Shown here one piece after another: positions 27,223-36,057 of a stretch of 54,353 nt of DNA. The DNA comes from Bordetella parapertussis. GTDB lineage: Bacteria; Acidobacteriota; Terriglobia; Bryobacterales; Bryobacteraceae. A program made the translations under genes and the position numbers. Every line of letters begins with the position of its first letter. Within the stretch, counting starts at the first letter, position 1. Below the pieces are notes generated by a model. That model was not told the DNA's origin. It searched no databases and saw only the letters and a list, made by a program, of their open reading frames with translations. The stretch spans positions 1 to 54,353 of the forward strand of contig CALQCC020000032.1 in the NCBI GenBank assembly GCA_943328975.2, read 5' to 3'.

Positions 27223-28609
27223 GCACACTGGTTTTATCGAATTCGCGCGTCAGGTGCCCGAGCGGCGCCCGGTGGAAGAACGCGTCAAGGACTGGTTTGA
27301 GATCTACAAGCCGTTCCCCGTGGAAAGCGTTCGCACGCAAGGCGCGCGCTGCATGGATTGCGGCGTGCCGTTCTGCCATACCGGTTGCCCTTTGAACAAC
27401 ATCATTCCGGATTGGAATGACTTGGTCTATCGCGACCGTTGGCAAGACGCAATCCGCGTGTTGCATGCGACGAATAACTTCCCGGAGTTCACCGGCCGCA
27501 TCTGCCCCGCCCCGTGCGAGGCGGCTTGCGTGCTCGGCATCAATGAGCCTCCGGTGACCATCAAGGTGATCGAGCGTTCCATCATCGATCATGCGTGGGA
27601 ACAAGGCTGGATCTTACCGGAACCTCCGGCGGTCCGCAGCGGCAAGAGCGTCGCTGTAGTTGGATCGGGTCCCGCTGGCATGGCTGCGGCGCAGCAGTTG
27701 GCGCGAGCCGGTCACACGGTAACGTTGTTTGAAAAGTCCGATCGCATCGGCGGCTTGCTGCGTTACGGCATCCCCGATTTCAAGATGGAGAAACAAGGCA
27801 TCGATCGCCGCATGGAACAGATGGCGGCGGAAGGCGTCGAGTTCGTCACTAGCTTCAACGTCACCGATCTTGATGCGTTGCGCAAGGAACACAGCGCGGT
27901 GGTGCTCGCGATGGGTGCGGAGGCTCCGCGCGATCTTCCGATTCCGGGTCGCGAGTTGAAGGGCATCCATTATGCGATGGACTTCCTCACGCAGCAGAAC
28001 AAGCGCGTGGCGGGCGACAGCGAAGACACTTCGGAAGCAATTATGGCGACCGGCAAACACGTCATCATCATCGGTGGCGGCGATACGGGAGCCGACTGCT
28101 TGGGCACGTCGCATCGTCACAAGTGCGCCAGCGTGCATCAGTTCGAGATCATGCCGATGCCGCCCGCGGAACGGTCGCCGTCCACGCCGTGGCCTTTGTG
28201 GCCGCTGCAACTGCGTATCGAGAGCGCACACGAAGAAGGCGGCAAGCGCGAGTTCGCCGTGAACACAACGCACTTCGAAGGCGATGCGAACGGCAACGTC
28301 AAGAAGCTGCACGCGGTGCGCGTGGGCCCCGCGCCGAAGTTCGAGAAGATCAAGGGCAGCGAGTTCACGCTCGATGCCGACTTGGTATTGCTCGCGATGG
28401 GCTTTACGGGTCCGGTACAGGCTGGCTTCATCGAGAAGTCGGGCCTGGCGTTGACCTCGCGCGGCAACATTGAGACGGACAACTACCAGACGTCGATCCC
28501 AGGAGTCTTCGCAGCGGGCGATGCTCGACGGGGTCAGTCGTTGGTGGTGTGGGCGATTGCCGAAGGCCGGCAGGCGGCTGCGGCGGTCGACGAGTATTTA
28601 CGGGGCTAG
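27215..28609 (+). CDS. gltD: glutamate synthase small subunit
   Basis: 464 residues from a GTG at 27215, eight bases inside gltB and behind an AGGAGG. It supplies electrons from NAD(P)H to GltB. The N-terminal part has two cysteine clusters for 4Fe-4S centres ([17 protein letters not shown] and [12 protein letters not shown]). FAD binding is at [14 protein letters not shown], the second nucleotide site at [12 protein letters not shown], and a final FAD signature at [20 protein letters not shown] longer frame from 27080 runs within gltB and is not used. Confidence 0.95.
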   Translation: MGKHTGFIEFARQVPERRPVEERVKDWFEIYKPFPVESVRTQGARCMDCGVPFCHTGCPLNNIIPDWNDLVYRDRWQDAIRVLHATNNFPEFTGRICPAPCEAACVLGINEPPVTIKVIERSIIDHAWEQGWILPEPPAVRSGKSVAVVGSGPAGMAAAQQLARAGHTVTLFEKSDRIGGLLRYGIPDFKMEKQGIDRRMEQMAAEGVEFVTSFNVTDLDALRKEHSAVVLAMGAEAPRDLPIPGRELKGIHYAMDFLTQQNKRVAGDSEDTSEAIMATGKHVIIIGGGDTGADCLGTSHRHKCASVHQFEIMPMPPAERSPSTPWPLWPLQLRIESAHEEGGKREFAVNTTHFEGDANGNVKKLHAVRVGPAPKFEKIKGSEFTLDADLVLLAMGFTGPVQAGFIEKSGLALTSRGNIETDNYQTSIPGVFAAGDARRGQSLVVWAIAEGRQAAAAVDEYLRG

Positions 28610-28661
28610 CCTGAAATATTGAACCAGTCGGCCAGGCTGCTCGTAGTCTCTTGCGGTAGCC

Positions 28662-28979
28662 ATGGCCGACACGACTAAAACTTGTCCTAATTGCGGTTCT
28701 TGCTGCCCTCCGAGAACATCGTGGTGCGGTTGCGGCTGGGATTTCGACCGAATCGCGTGAGTCCATGGGCTCAACGATGGCGCACTCCTCAGCAACCATG
28801 GTTTGGGGCAGCAGATTAAAGACGCATTCTTCGGCGGAAGCTTTATCATCGTGATCCAGTTCGTTGTGGGATTGATAAAGTACAGTGCCACGGGGTCTTT
28901 TGACTTTCCCATCTGGGCAGAGATGGCCATCGGCTTGGGTGGCGCAGCCATTTATTATTCTTGGGTACGATCGCGCTAG
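28662..28979 (+). pseudogene. zinc-ribbon membrane protein interrupted by an in-frame TGA
   Basis: One reading frame of 106 codons broken by TGA at 28758-28760. The first 32 codons form a zinc ribbon (KTCPNCGSCC, then SWCGCGWDF) starting at ATG 28662. The same frame continues after the stop for 72 codons with a membrane helix (GGSFIIVIQFVVGLI) and a second hydrophobic part (EMAIGLGGAAIYYSWV) up to TAG at 28979. Zinc ribbon plus membrane helices is a common small-protein design, so this looks like a recently broken gene. No good start codon follows the TGA. A sequencing error would also explain it. Confidence 0.6.
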
Positions 28980-29009
28980 CTGCCACCCCGTGGTTCGACG
29001 ACTGACAAG

Positions 29010-29552
29010 GTGCAACGAATCATCATCATCGGCAGTGGCGGCGCTGGTAAGTCGACCCTGGCCCGACAGCTTGGGGCGGACCTAAGCATTCCAGTCCACC
29101 ATCTGGACCAGCTTTACTGGAAGCCCGGCTGGGTAGAGAGCGCTCCCCAGGAATTCGCGGCAAAGCAACAGGCCATCTTGGGCGAGCCGAGTTGGGTCAT
29201 CGACGGCAACTTCGGCACGACGATGGAGCTACGCCTTCGCGCCGCGGACACGATCCTCTTCCTCGACCTCCCGACTGCGGTGTGCCTGTGGGGCGCGATC
29301 CGACGCTACCTGAAGTATCGAAATCGAACCCGGCCGGACATGACTGAGGGTAATCCAGAGAAGCTCGACTGGGATTACCTGTGGTGGATCCTCAGTTACC
29401 GCAGCGTCCGCCGACCCGCAGTCATGGCTCGGCTGAAGAAACTGGGAGCTGAGAAGAAGGTGACCGTCCTCCGGTCGCGGGCCGCCGTGGATGAATTTCG
29501 AAAATCGTTGAAACCCGGGGAACCCCAGCCGCGTCTCCTACCCGAGGCTTGA
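29010..29552 (+). CDS. P-loop kinase-like protein (FlaR / DNA topology modulation protein family)
   Basis: 180 residues from a GTG. Walker A is IGSGGAGKST; VHHLDQLYWKPGW, the central WVIDGNFGTT with ADTILFLDLP, and a basic lid segment (YLKYRNRTRPDM) match the adenylate kinase-related FlaR family. The true reaction is unknown in this family. It follows the broken zinc-ribbon gene by 30 bp and precedes the FecR gene. Confidence 0.82.
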   Translation: MQRIIIIGSGGAGKSTLARQLGADLSIPVHHLDQLYWKPGWVESAPQEFAAKQQAILGEPSWVIDGNFGTTMELRLRAADTILFLDLPTAVCLWGAIRRYLKYRNRTRPDMTEGNPEKLDWDYLWWILSYRSVRRPAVMARLKKLGAEKKVTVLRSRAAVDEFRKSLKPGEPQPRLLPEA

Positions 29553-29597
29553 CCTTCACCTAGTAAGGGTGCAGACTTGAGTGGAAGAGGTAACTTC

Positions 29598-30596
29598 ATG
29601 CGCCACAATACGTTACTATCGATCGCCGTTCTTGCAATGTCCGCCGCCCATGCGCAGGACATTGTTTCCGCTCGCGCGGGGCTCATCCATCACATGGAAG
29701 GGTCGGTGCTCATCGATAACAAAGAGGTCACGCAAGTCGGCGACCAGTTTGTGAGCATGAAGCAAGGCGAGACGCTCTCCACCGAATTGGGACGCGCCGA
29801 GGTTCTGTTGAACGCAGGTACATATTTGCGCATCGGTGAAGACAGTTCCTTCAAGCTGGTATCGGCTGACCTGGAAAACACGCGCCTCACGCTACTCTCC
29901 GGCACGGTGTTGATCGAAGTCGCGGACCTTCCGAAAGACACGTCAGCAACGATCGAAGTTCTGGGATCGCAGATTGCGCTGAAGAAACGCGGGCTGTACG
30001 AATTCACCGCGAGCGCTCCGGGCAATGTGCGTGTCTACGATGGCGAGATCTCACTGACCGCGTCGGGTGCCACGCCGATCAAGATTTCGAAAGGCCGCGA
30101 GATCGCTTTCAACGCGCTTTCCTCAGGACCGGGTAAATTCGACGAGAAAGATACCAGCGAGTTGTACAACTGGGGTTCGCGCCGCGCGCTGTATATTGCG
30201 CAGGCCAACCAGGCCGCCGCCAAGTCCGCGTATACGGGGACTGGCTACAACAGCTTGAGCGCCATGGGGCTACTGGGTTCCTATCGCGGCATGTGGATCT
30301 TCAACCCCGCATACGGCATGTACACGTACCTGCCGATGACTGGCTTCGGCTACAGCCCCTACGGCATCCAGATTTACAGCCCGCAGACTGCTTACGTTCG
30401 CGTTGTGCAGCCGATTTCTTCCGGGTTTGACAACTCCGCGAACTCCGGACAACGGTCGGCTGTTTCGTCGCCGGCTTACTCGAATTCCGCAACTGCCAGC
30501 AGTTCGGCAGGAGCGGTTTCCCTGCCCGCCGCAACGGCCCCTGCGGTCGCTTCACCCAACACGGGTGGAGGCGGAGACGCCGGTCGTCGCCGCTAA
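29598..30596 (+). CDS. secreted FecR-domain protein
   Basis: 332 residues from the ATG at 29598, signal peptide MRHNTLLSIAVLAMSAAHA. Residues about 25-160 carry a FecR-like beta domain (EGSVLIDNKEVTQVGDQF, EVLLNAGTYLRIGEDSSFKL, LSGTVLIEV, VRVYDGEISL). The second half is Tyr/Gly/Ser-rich (GMYTYLPMTGFGYSPYG) and ends in a low-complexity Ser/Ala tail. It lacks the membrane helix of true FecR anti-sigma factors, so a structural envelope role is more likely. The convergent gene encodes an ECF-like sigma factor. Confidence 0.75.
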   Translation: MRHNTLLSIAVLAMSAAHAQDIVSARAGLIHHMEGSVLIDNKEVTQVGDQFVSMKQGETLSTELGRAEVLLNAGTYLRIGEDSSFKLVSADLENTRLTLLSGTVLIEVADLPKDTSATIEVLGSQIALKKRGLYEFTASAPGNVRVYDGEISLTASGATPIKISKGREIAFNALSSGPGKFDEKDTSELYNWGSRRALYIAQANQAAAKSAYTGTGYNSLSAMGLLGSYRGMWIFNPAYGMYTYLPMTGFGYSPYGIQIYSPQTAYVRVVQPISSGFDNSANSGQRSAVSSPAYSNSATASSSAGAVSLPAATAPAVASPNTGGGGDAGRRR

Positions 30597-30609
30597 TCGG
30601 ATTTGTCTG

Positions 30610-30662
30610 GAGATAGTGTGTCAGAGACCACAATTAAATTACGGTCCCTGACACCCTATCTC
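30610..30662. repeat. imperfect 20-bp inverted repeat between convergent genes
   Basis: GAGATAGTGTGTCAGAGACC and GGTCCCTGACACCCTATCTC pair with two mismatches around an AT-rich loop that is itself near-palindromic (AATTAAATT). No T-tract follows on either strand, so it is more like a REP-type element than a standard intrinsic terminator, though it separates two convergent genes and may act as one. Confidence 0.6.
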
Positions 30663-30668
30663 AGCAGC

Positions 30669-31130
30669 CTACGCGGCCAGTGCGAATTCCTGCCGCAGGT
30701 TCTGGCGAATCCGCAATAAGCGAACCCGGATACCGGTGGAACTGATTCCCTCGGTCTCCGCGATCTCTTCAGCAGAGTAGCCACTCAAGCTCTTCTCAAT
30801 CAGTGCTCGGTCTTTACCCGGGCAGCTATCTAGCATGCGCTTGAGGTCGATCTCTTTTTCCATGCCCATGCTGTAGGACGGATCGATGCCATCTAAGTTG
30901 GACATCGGCGCGTTCCGGAAGCGGGCACGGAACAGGTTGCGCGCAATCGAGTTCACCCAATAACTTACAAGCGACGGGTCCCGTAGCTGTTGGCGATATT
31001 CCCAGCCGCGTACCCATGCGGCTTGGGCGATTTCGTCCGCCTCATCTAGTCCTGCTCCTCGCGATAGTAGAAAGCGTCGGGTGGCCCCATAACCACTCTC
31101 GAACGCTACGGCGTATTCGGCTCGTTCCAT
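30669..31130 (-). CDS. ECF-like sigma-70 family factor
   Basis: 153 residues from the ATG at 31130; a GTG at 31151 would add seven residues and neither has a clear ribosome site. Region 2-like sequence (ESGYGATRRFLLSRGAG, DEADEIAQAAWVRGWEYR) is followed by a region 4 helix-turn-helix (LIEKSLSGYSAEEIAETEGI, then GIRVRLLRIRQNLRQ). No anti-sigma gene lies next to it. It is expected to direct RNA polymerase to a small set of promoters. Confidence 0.8.
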   Translation of the reverse strand: MERAEYAVAFESGYGATRRFLLSRGAGLDEADEIAQAAWVRGWEYRQQLRDPSLVSYWVNSIARNLFRARFRNAPMSNLDGIDPSYSMGMEKEIDLKRMLDSCPGKDRALIEKSLSGYSAEEIAETEGISSTGIRVRLLRIRQNLRQEFALAA

Positions 31131-31263
31131 ACAGGGCACAGAGCAATCCACGGGCCAGTACCGATGTACCGTTTTTTCAACACCTTAGAACCTTTAGGCT
31201 ACCCTGGTCAGCAAAATCTACCGGTAACTAATAAAGTAGCTCGGTACTTCCGATCTAGTAGAT

Positions 31264-32346
31264 GTGAAGTTACTTGTCATTCTTGCCGCCCTCGCCGGAC
31301 TCGTGCCGGCCCAGTCGAATCCGTCCTGGTGGAAATACGCGCCCCCGGAGGCTTCCGCGATCGTTGGCATTCAGTGGAAAGCGCTGCAGTCGTCTCTGTT
31401 TGCCTCGGCCATCGCCGCGGAGCTGGCACCGGGCGGGAGCTTTGGATTTCCGGACATGGAGATCCTGCGGAACCCCGAGCAGATCCTGGTCGGCTCGCCC
31501 AGTATGTTGGCGATTGAGTATGGGACCTTCCCCATCGCCAAACTGCGCGCGCAGGCCGAGGCGAAAGGATTGAAACGAGCGGCCTTCAAGAACGCCGAAC
31601 TGTGGGTTTCCAGCGAAGCCTCTGTAATGAGCGTCGCCTACATTCATGAGAAGTTGTTGTTGGTGGGCAGCCGCAAGAACCTGGAAGACACCATCACGCG
31701 CATCGCCAATCCGAAAGACCGCTCGTTCTCGCCTCTGTTGGCCCGCGCGGCGCGCTATTCCAAAGAAGACCTGTGGGTTGTGGCGTCTCGCCTGCCCGAT
31801 CCGTTAGCAAGCCTCTTTGTACCATTCGAAATCGAGGCGACCGCGTTTGAAGGCAGCGTTTCCGCTTGGGACGGACTGCATCTGGTGGCCTCGATTGAAC
31901 GCACCACTCCGATGAAGGCATTGGATTTGGCCGACTCGTTAGCCGAAAACCTGGCCAGCCGTCCGGCGATGGCGGAGGCAACGGAGATTACCACACGCGA
32001 ACGTTCGGTTCTGATCCGGATGGATCTGGACGAACAACAGCTCATCTCGAGCTTGAGAGTGCCGACGGCGCCGGTCCCCCAGAGTGCCGAGCCACACGAT
32101 CTTATATCGATGGCCGCCGCCCCGGTGAAGCCGCAACCACGGGCGTTTGTTCCGCCCACTGCGCTGCCCTCGGCGGCTGTTCAACCGGCTACCACGTTGT
32201 CCGCCTCGATCCCGGACGTTGCGGTTACGGAATTGATGCAACAGGGTGCCCCGCAGAGGAACCTTCCGCCCGCGCCCCCACACCCGAAGACGATCAAAAT
32301 AATCGGTCTTGATTCAGGGCCGCTGGAAATTCCGCTGGGACATTAA
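31264..32346 (+). CDS. secreted protein of unknown function
   Basis: 360 residues from a GTG, with a signal peptide (MKLLVILAALAGLVPAQ). The mature protein (PEASAIVGIQWKALQSSLFA, LVGSPSMLAIEYG, SVAYIHEKLLLVGSRKNLED) shows alternating strands and helices but no motif I recognise. Residues 260-340 are Pro/Ala-rich low complexity. The style, opening with an importance-of-state sentence like PPEASAIVGI, is seen in other acidobacterial lipoprotein-like proteins. It is convergent with the next gene, overlapping it by four bases. Confidence 0.6.
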   Translation: MKLLVILAALAGLVPAQSNPSWWKYAPPEASAIVGIQWKALQSSLFASAIAAELAPGGSFGFPDMEILRNPEQILVGSPSMLAIEYGTFPIAKLRAQAEAKGLKRAAFKNAELWVSSEASVMSVAYIHEKLLLVGSRKNLEDTITRIANPKDRSFSPLLARAARYSKEDLWVVASRLPDPLASLFVPFEIEATAFEGSVSAWDGLHLVASIERTTPMKALDLADSLAENLASRPAMAEATEITTRERSVLIRMDLDEQQLISSLRVPTAPVPQSAEPHDLISMAAAPVKPQPRAFVPPTALPSAAVQPATTLSASIPDVAVTELMQQGAPQRNLPPAPPHPKTIKIIGLDSGPLEIPLGH

Positions 32347-33422
32347 CGCGCCACTGCCGGCGAGTAAGCATTTGGAAGAAACAAGCGGGGTTCTCCCTTG
32401 CCGTTGGCCGGAGCCAACCACACATCTGTGGATGCCCCTGGCACCGTCTGGCTGTGCGGCAGTGAATACAGAACCTGATCGGCATCCAGCCACTCCAACT
32501 GGTCGTCTACGCTCCGTCGCTCTGCGAGGGACGTCTCTATTTGTGTCTTCAGATCCAAAACGTGCAGCTGCCAGATGACTCGGTCGCCGGGCATTCGCTT
32601 TTTGTAGGCCACCCTGGTGCCGTCCGGAGACATGGACGGACACTCAACATTTTCATGGATAACGCGGGCGGTCCGCGCCTTGATGCTGCCTTCGATGAGA
32701 TAGTGTTTGCGATTGCTCGACAGCGTGCAATAGAAACGATCGCTATCGGGTGCGAACGTCACTCCCCAGAAGTTAAAGTCCGCCGCCGTGAAAGGTTGAC
32801 CGTCTTTCATTACGGCAAATTTTTCCATGTCGGCAATCACCTTGCCGCTTGCCGTGTCGATCAGCGATGTTTGCGTGGTGAAGTCCACCGAATCGTAACC
32901 GTGGCCCGTTACAAATACCGTTACCGCGGCGAGCCGGCCATTGGGTGAAACGCGCGTCCGGCTGGGGATCCCATTGAGCGGAAGCGTAAACAGTCGACGG
33001 AACGTGGAGTCGAAGATATCCGCAGTGTAGGTGGTAAACACGCCCCGGTCCGCTGTCAGGCAACTCCCTTTGCCTCCCGCAAAATAGACGGCTTCGCAAT
33101 TCCACTGCTCCTGAAACTGCGGCGTCAATCGCCCTGGGTATTCCACAAACGCGAGCTGTCCGTAGTGTTGTTCTGGATTGGTGGAGCGGAAGAAGATCCT
33201 TTGTAGCGGCGTTTCGGCTTTCGTAGCCTCGATGGGCGGCGTTTCAGGAATCTGCACTGTTGGCGGAATGGTAGGCTGTACCGTCGGCGCGACCGTCTCC
33301 ACCGGTGGCGGGGATACCGGTGGGGGCGCATTTTGCCAGAACATCCAGCCCAAACCTACGATGCACACCACGCATAGTCCGGCAAATATCCGGATCGCGT
33401 TACGCTGCGGATTCATATCCAT
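32343..33422 (-). CDS. membrane-anchored beta-propeller-like protein
   Basis: 359 residues. One N-terminal membrane helix (IFAGLCVVCIVGLGWMFW, residues 9-28), a Pro/Val/Thr-rich linker (30-65), then a domain of repeated strands of the TolB/WD40 sort (GIPSRTRVSPNGRLAAVTVF, GVTFAPDSDRFYCTLSS, CPSMSPDGTRVAYKK). The S-P-D-G-T-R-V-A-Y segment is the clearest TolB-like signature. Its start overlaps the end of the MFS gene by 23 bp, so they are probably co-expressed. Function unknown. Confidence 0.68.
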   Translation of the reverse strand: MDMNPQRNAIRIFAGLCVVCIVGLGWMFWQNAPPPVSPPPVETVAPTVQPTIPPTVQIPETPPIEATKAETPLQRIFFRSTNPEQHYGQLAFVEYPGRLTPQFQEQWNCEAVYFAGGKGSCLTADRGVFTTYTADIFDSTFRRLFTLPLNGIPSRTRVSPNGRLAAVTVFVTGHGYDSVDFTTQTSLIDTASGKVIADMEKFAVMKDGQPFTAADFNFWGVTFAPDSDRFYCTLSSNRKHYLIEGSIKARTARVIHENVECPSMSPDGTRVAYKKRMPGDRVIWQLHVLDLKTQIETSLAERRSVDDQLEWLDADQVLYSLPHSQTVPGASTDVWLAPANGKGEPRLFLPNAYSPAVAR

Positions 33423-34668
33423 CCCCTATCGTTTGCAAGACCTTCCGGGAAAGCAGCAACACCATGACCAGAATCGCCAGAAATGCACCAGACGCCACTT
33501 GCCTCCCCTGCGTCTGCCAGAGCCAACCGAAGGCAACGGACGAAACCATTTTGCCCAGACCTATGGAAGTGGTCAACAGAGCCAAGCCGGTGGTCCGCAG
33601 GCGCGCGGGAATCACCGAACTGGCAATCGCCATCAGCACGCCCTCGGTAGCGGCGTAGTAGATTCCGAAGAACAGCAGTGGGATCACAGGGAAGCCTTGC
33701 GTCAGCGTTCCGGTGCCCAATAGAACGTAAATCACCGCCAAGAAAGCATAGCCGCCCAGCAGCACGGGTTTGCGTCCCAGGCGGTCCGCCAACCGGCCGG
33801 CGGGTATCGAAAGCAGCATATAGACGGTCGCGGTGGCGACGTAATAGAGCGGAAAGAACTGCGTCGCCATGCCGCTTTGTTCTTGCAGCAGCAGGTACAC
33901 AAATGCATCACTCACCGTGGCGAGACCGAGAATGGCGCCCAGGATCGCCAAAGCCCGGAACTCGCGCGAAGAACGCAAGAAGTCCATCGCACCGCGCAGA
34001 GACGCCCTAGCCGCTGACGCCGGCAGAGCCAGCGGATTCTCCACGAACAACATCAGCACCGCGACACCCAACAACGCAAAGACGAAGCTGGTCATCCACA
34101 AAGCGCCGTACGCCCCCGGAAGTCGCGACGCCAGAACGAATGCGGCGATGGGCCCCAACAGCGATCCGCCTGCATCCATAGCCCGATGCACCGCAAACGA
34201 GGTGGCGAGCATTCCCGGAGCGCTGTTCAAAGACAGCAGCGCATCTCGCGGGGCGGTGCGCATTCCTTTGCCCACACGGTCCACAGCCGTCACAGCACCG
34301 ATCCATCCCGTGGAGGCCCCCGCCGCGAGCAAGCCGAGCTTGCAGACACACGACAATCCGTAACCCGCCGCGGCCACTTCCCGATGACGGCGCCAACGGT
34401 CCGCCAGAATGCCGCCCGCCAGACCGAGCAGTGCAACGGCCATGCCGTTATAGATCCCGTCAATGGCTCCAAAAGCGAGGGGGCTGGCGTGAAGGTACAA
34501 CACCAGGTAAACGGGCAACATGCTGTTGACCATCTCGGCGGAAATATCGGTGAGTAAGCTGGTGAAACCCAAGCGCCAGACGACAGGGCTCACAGCGGAC
34601 GTTTGTCCAGGGGAAGGCAGCGAAGCCGCCCGCAGTTTCAGTTGTTCGATCCAGTCTAAACGGTACAT
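33400..34668 (-). CDS. major facilitator superfamily transporter
   Basis: 422 residues from the ATG at 34668; a TTG at 34695 would add nine. About twelve membrane helices in two sixfold halves can be traced. Between helices 2 and 3 is the MFS loop G-x-L-A-D-R-W-R-R (GGILADRWRRHREVAAAG), repeated in the second half as IPAGRLADRLGRKPVLLGG. Drug or metabolite efflux is plausible but not shown. The gene is divergent from the SprT-like protease gene. Confidence 0.9.
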   Translation of the reverse strand: MYRLDWIEQLKLRAASLPSPGQTSAVSPVVWRLGFTSLLTDISAEMVNSMLPVYLVLYLHASPLAFGAIDGIYNGMAVALLGLAGGILADRWRRHREVAAAGYGLSCVCKLGLLAAGASTGWIGAVTAVDRVGKGMRTAPRDALLSLNSAPGMLATSFAVHRAMDAGGSLLGPIAAFVLASRLPGAYGALWMTSFVFALLGVAVLMLFVENPLALPASAARASLRGAMDFLRSSREFRALAILGAILGLATVSDAFVYLLLQEQSGMATQFFPLYYVATATVYMLLSIPAGRLADRLGRKPVLLGGYAFLAVIYVLLGTGTLTQGFPVIPLLFFGIYYAATEGVLMAIASSVIPARLRTTGLALLTTSIGLGKMVSSVAFGWLWQTQGRQVASGAFLAILVMVLLLSRKVLQTIGDGYESAA

Positions 34669-34740
34669 CGGACAATTGATCCGGAGCGGGCTCAAAAAGA
34701 GCGCAATGGAGCCGCCAACCTGATGCTAGCATAGGAGACG

Positions 34741-35469
34741 ATGCATGCTTCGAGCGCCGCGCTCGCCCCGCAGCCCAATCTCAGCGCCACTCCGGAAGCC
34801 ATTTACACTCGACTCTTCCAAGTGATGAAGCCGCGTACCCCGTTGCCCGAAATTCGCGTGGAGTTTCGCCGCTACGCCAACGCGAACGCGCGCATTCGTC
34901 TGGAGTCCGGCCTGCTGTTGGTTCGCATGGCCGATACGCTCGCCTCCGCGCCGGAGGATATCCATGAGGCCTTGGCCGAGATCCTACTTTCCAAGCTGTT
35001 CCGCCGCCCGATCTCGGCCGGCATCAATGAACGCTACCGCCGTTATCTGAATCGCGGAGACGTGCGCAAGGACCTCGACCGTGTGCGCGGCGCCCGCGGG
35101 CGCAAACACGTCGAAGATCCGCGCGGGACCGCTTACGACCTGCTGCAAATCTTCGACGAGATCAACTTCCAATACTTCTTCGGCCTGATGGCGCGGCCGA
35201 CCGTCGGCTGGAGCCGCCAGGCGTCACGAACCTTGCTGGGCCATTACGATTCCTCACACAACACCATCGTGATCAGCCGAATCTTGGATCGAGTGGAAGT
35301 CCCCCGGTTGGCGGTGGAATACGTGATGTATCACGAAATGTTGCACCTGCGGCATCCGGTGGAACATGGGGGCGCGCGCCGTTGTGTCCACACGCGCTCA
35401 TTCAAAGAGGAAGAAAAACGTTTTGTGAACCTGCGAGAGGCAAAGCTTTTGCTCCGGAGGCTCATCTAA
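34741..35469 (+). CDS. SprT-like zinc metalloprotease
   Basis: 242 residues. The zinc-binding HEMLH lies at about residues 198-202 (YVMYHEMLHLRHP), followed by further histidines (EHGGARRCVHTRSF) as in the SprT/YgjP group. The domain before it (FDEINFQYFFGLMARPTVGW, RTLLGHYDSSHNTIVISRIL) matches SprT-like folds, which include DNA-protein crosslink proteases. There is no signal peptide, so it acts in the cytoplasm. ubiX begins five bases downstream. Confidence 0.83.
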   Translation: MHASSAALAPQPNLSATPEAIYTRLFQVMKPRTPLPEIRVEFRRYANANARIRLESGLLLVRMADTLASAPEDIHEALAEILLSKLFRRPISAGINERYRRYLNRGDVRKDLDRVRGARGRKHVEDPRGTAYDLLQIFDEINFQYFFGLMARPTVGWSRQASRTLLGHYDSSHNTIVISRILDRVEVPRLAVEYVMYHEMLHLRHPVEHGGARRCVHTRSFKEEEKRFVNLREAKLLLRRLI

Positions 35470-35474
35470 CTACC

Positions 35475-36050
35475 ATGAGTGAAAAACGAATCATCGTCGG
35501 CGTCAGCGGCGCGAGCGGCGCCGTCTACGGCTGGCGGTTGCTGGAAAAGCTGCGCGCACAGGCGGGCGTCGAAACGCATTTGATCCTGACGCGTTCCGGA
35601 GAGCGCACCGCATTCCTCGAAATGGGTAAGAATGCCGCGGACTTTCGCGCGCTGGCCGATCACTACTATCCGGTGGAAGACATCGGCAGCCGCTTGGCCA
35701 GTGGATCCGCCGCGATGGACGCCATGGTGATCGCGCCGTGTTCCATTCATTCCATGTCGGCCATTGCAGCCGGCATCAGTTCGAACTTATTGATCCGAGC
35801 CGCCGACGTGATGTTGAAGGAACGCAAGCGCCTCATCCTGATGGTCCGCGAAACGCCGTTTCACTTGGGTCACCTGCGTTCCATGACTGCGCTGGCGGAA
35901 ATGGGGGCGATTATTGCGCCTCCGGTCCCCGCGTTTTATCTCAACCCGACGACGGTCGCCGACATCGTCGAGCACAGCGTGGATCGTGCGTTGGACTTAC
36001 TGGCGCTTCCCACCCCCGATGCGCATCGATGGAACGGCGGCCGGGCGTAG
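35475..36050 (+). CDS. ubiX: flavin prenyltransferase UbiX
   Basis: 191 residues from the ATG at 35475. It joins dimethylallyl phosphate to FMN, making the prenyl-FMN cofactor of UbiD decarboxylases. The GVSGASGAVYG FMN loop, MVIAPCSIHSMSAIAAGIS, IRAADVMLKERKRLIL, VRETPFHLGHL and PPVPAFYLNP are all conserved, which separates it from LanD/EpiD cysteine decarboxylases. ubiD is not in the window. It is convergent with the YcaO gene, seven bases apart. Confidence 0.92.
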   Translation: MSEKRIIVGVSGASGAVYGWRLLEKLRAQAGVETHLILTRSGERTAFLEMGKNAADFRALADHYYPVEDIGSRLASGSAAMDAMVIAPCSIHSMSAIAAGISSNLLIRAADVMLKERKRLILMVRETPFHLGHLRSMTALAEMGAIIAPPVPAFYLNPTTVADIVEHSVDRALDLLALPTPDAHRWNGGRA

Positions 36051-36057
36051 CGCTCCG

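Noticed and set aside
28758-28760. TGA as a selenocysteine codon
   Set aside because: No selenoprotein family fits, the residue would not sit in a redox motif, and no SECIS-like hairpin is evident just after it.
35475-36050. ubiX as a LanD/EpiD cysteine decarboxylase tied to the YcaO locus
   Set aside because: It has the UbiX-specific RETP and PPVPAFY motifs and is on the opposite strand with sprT.
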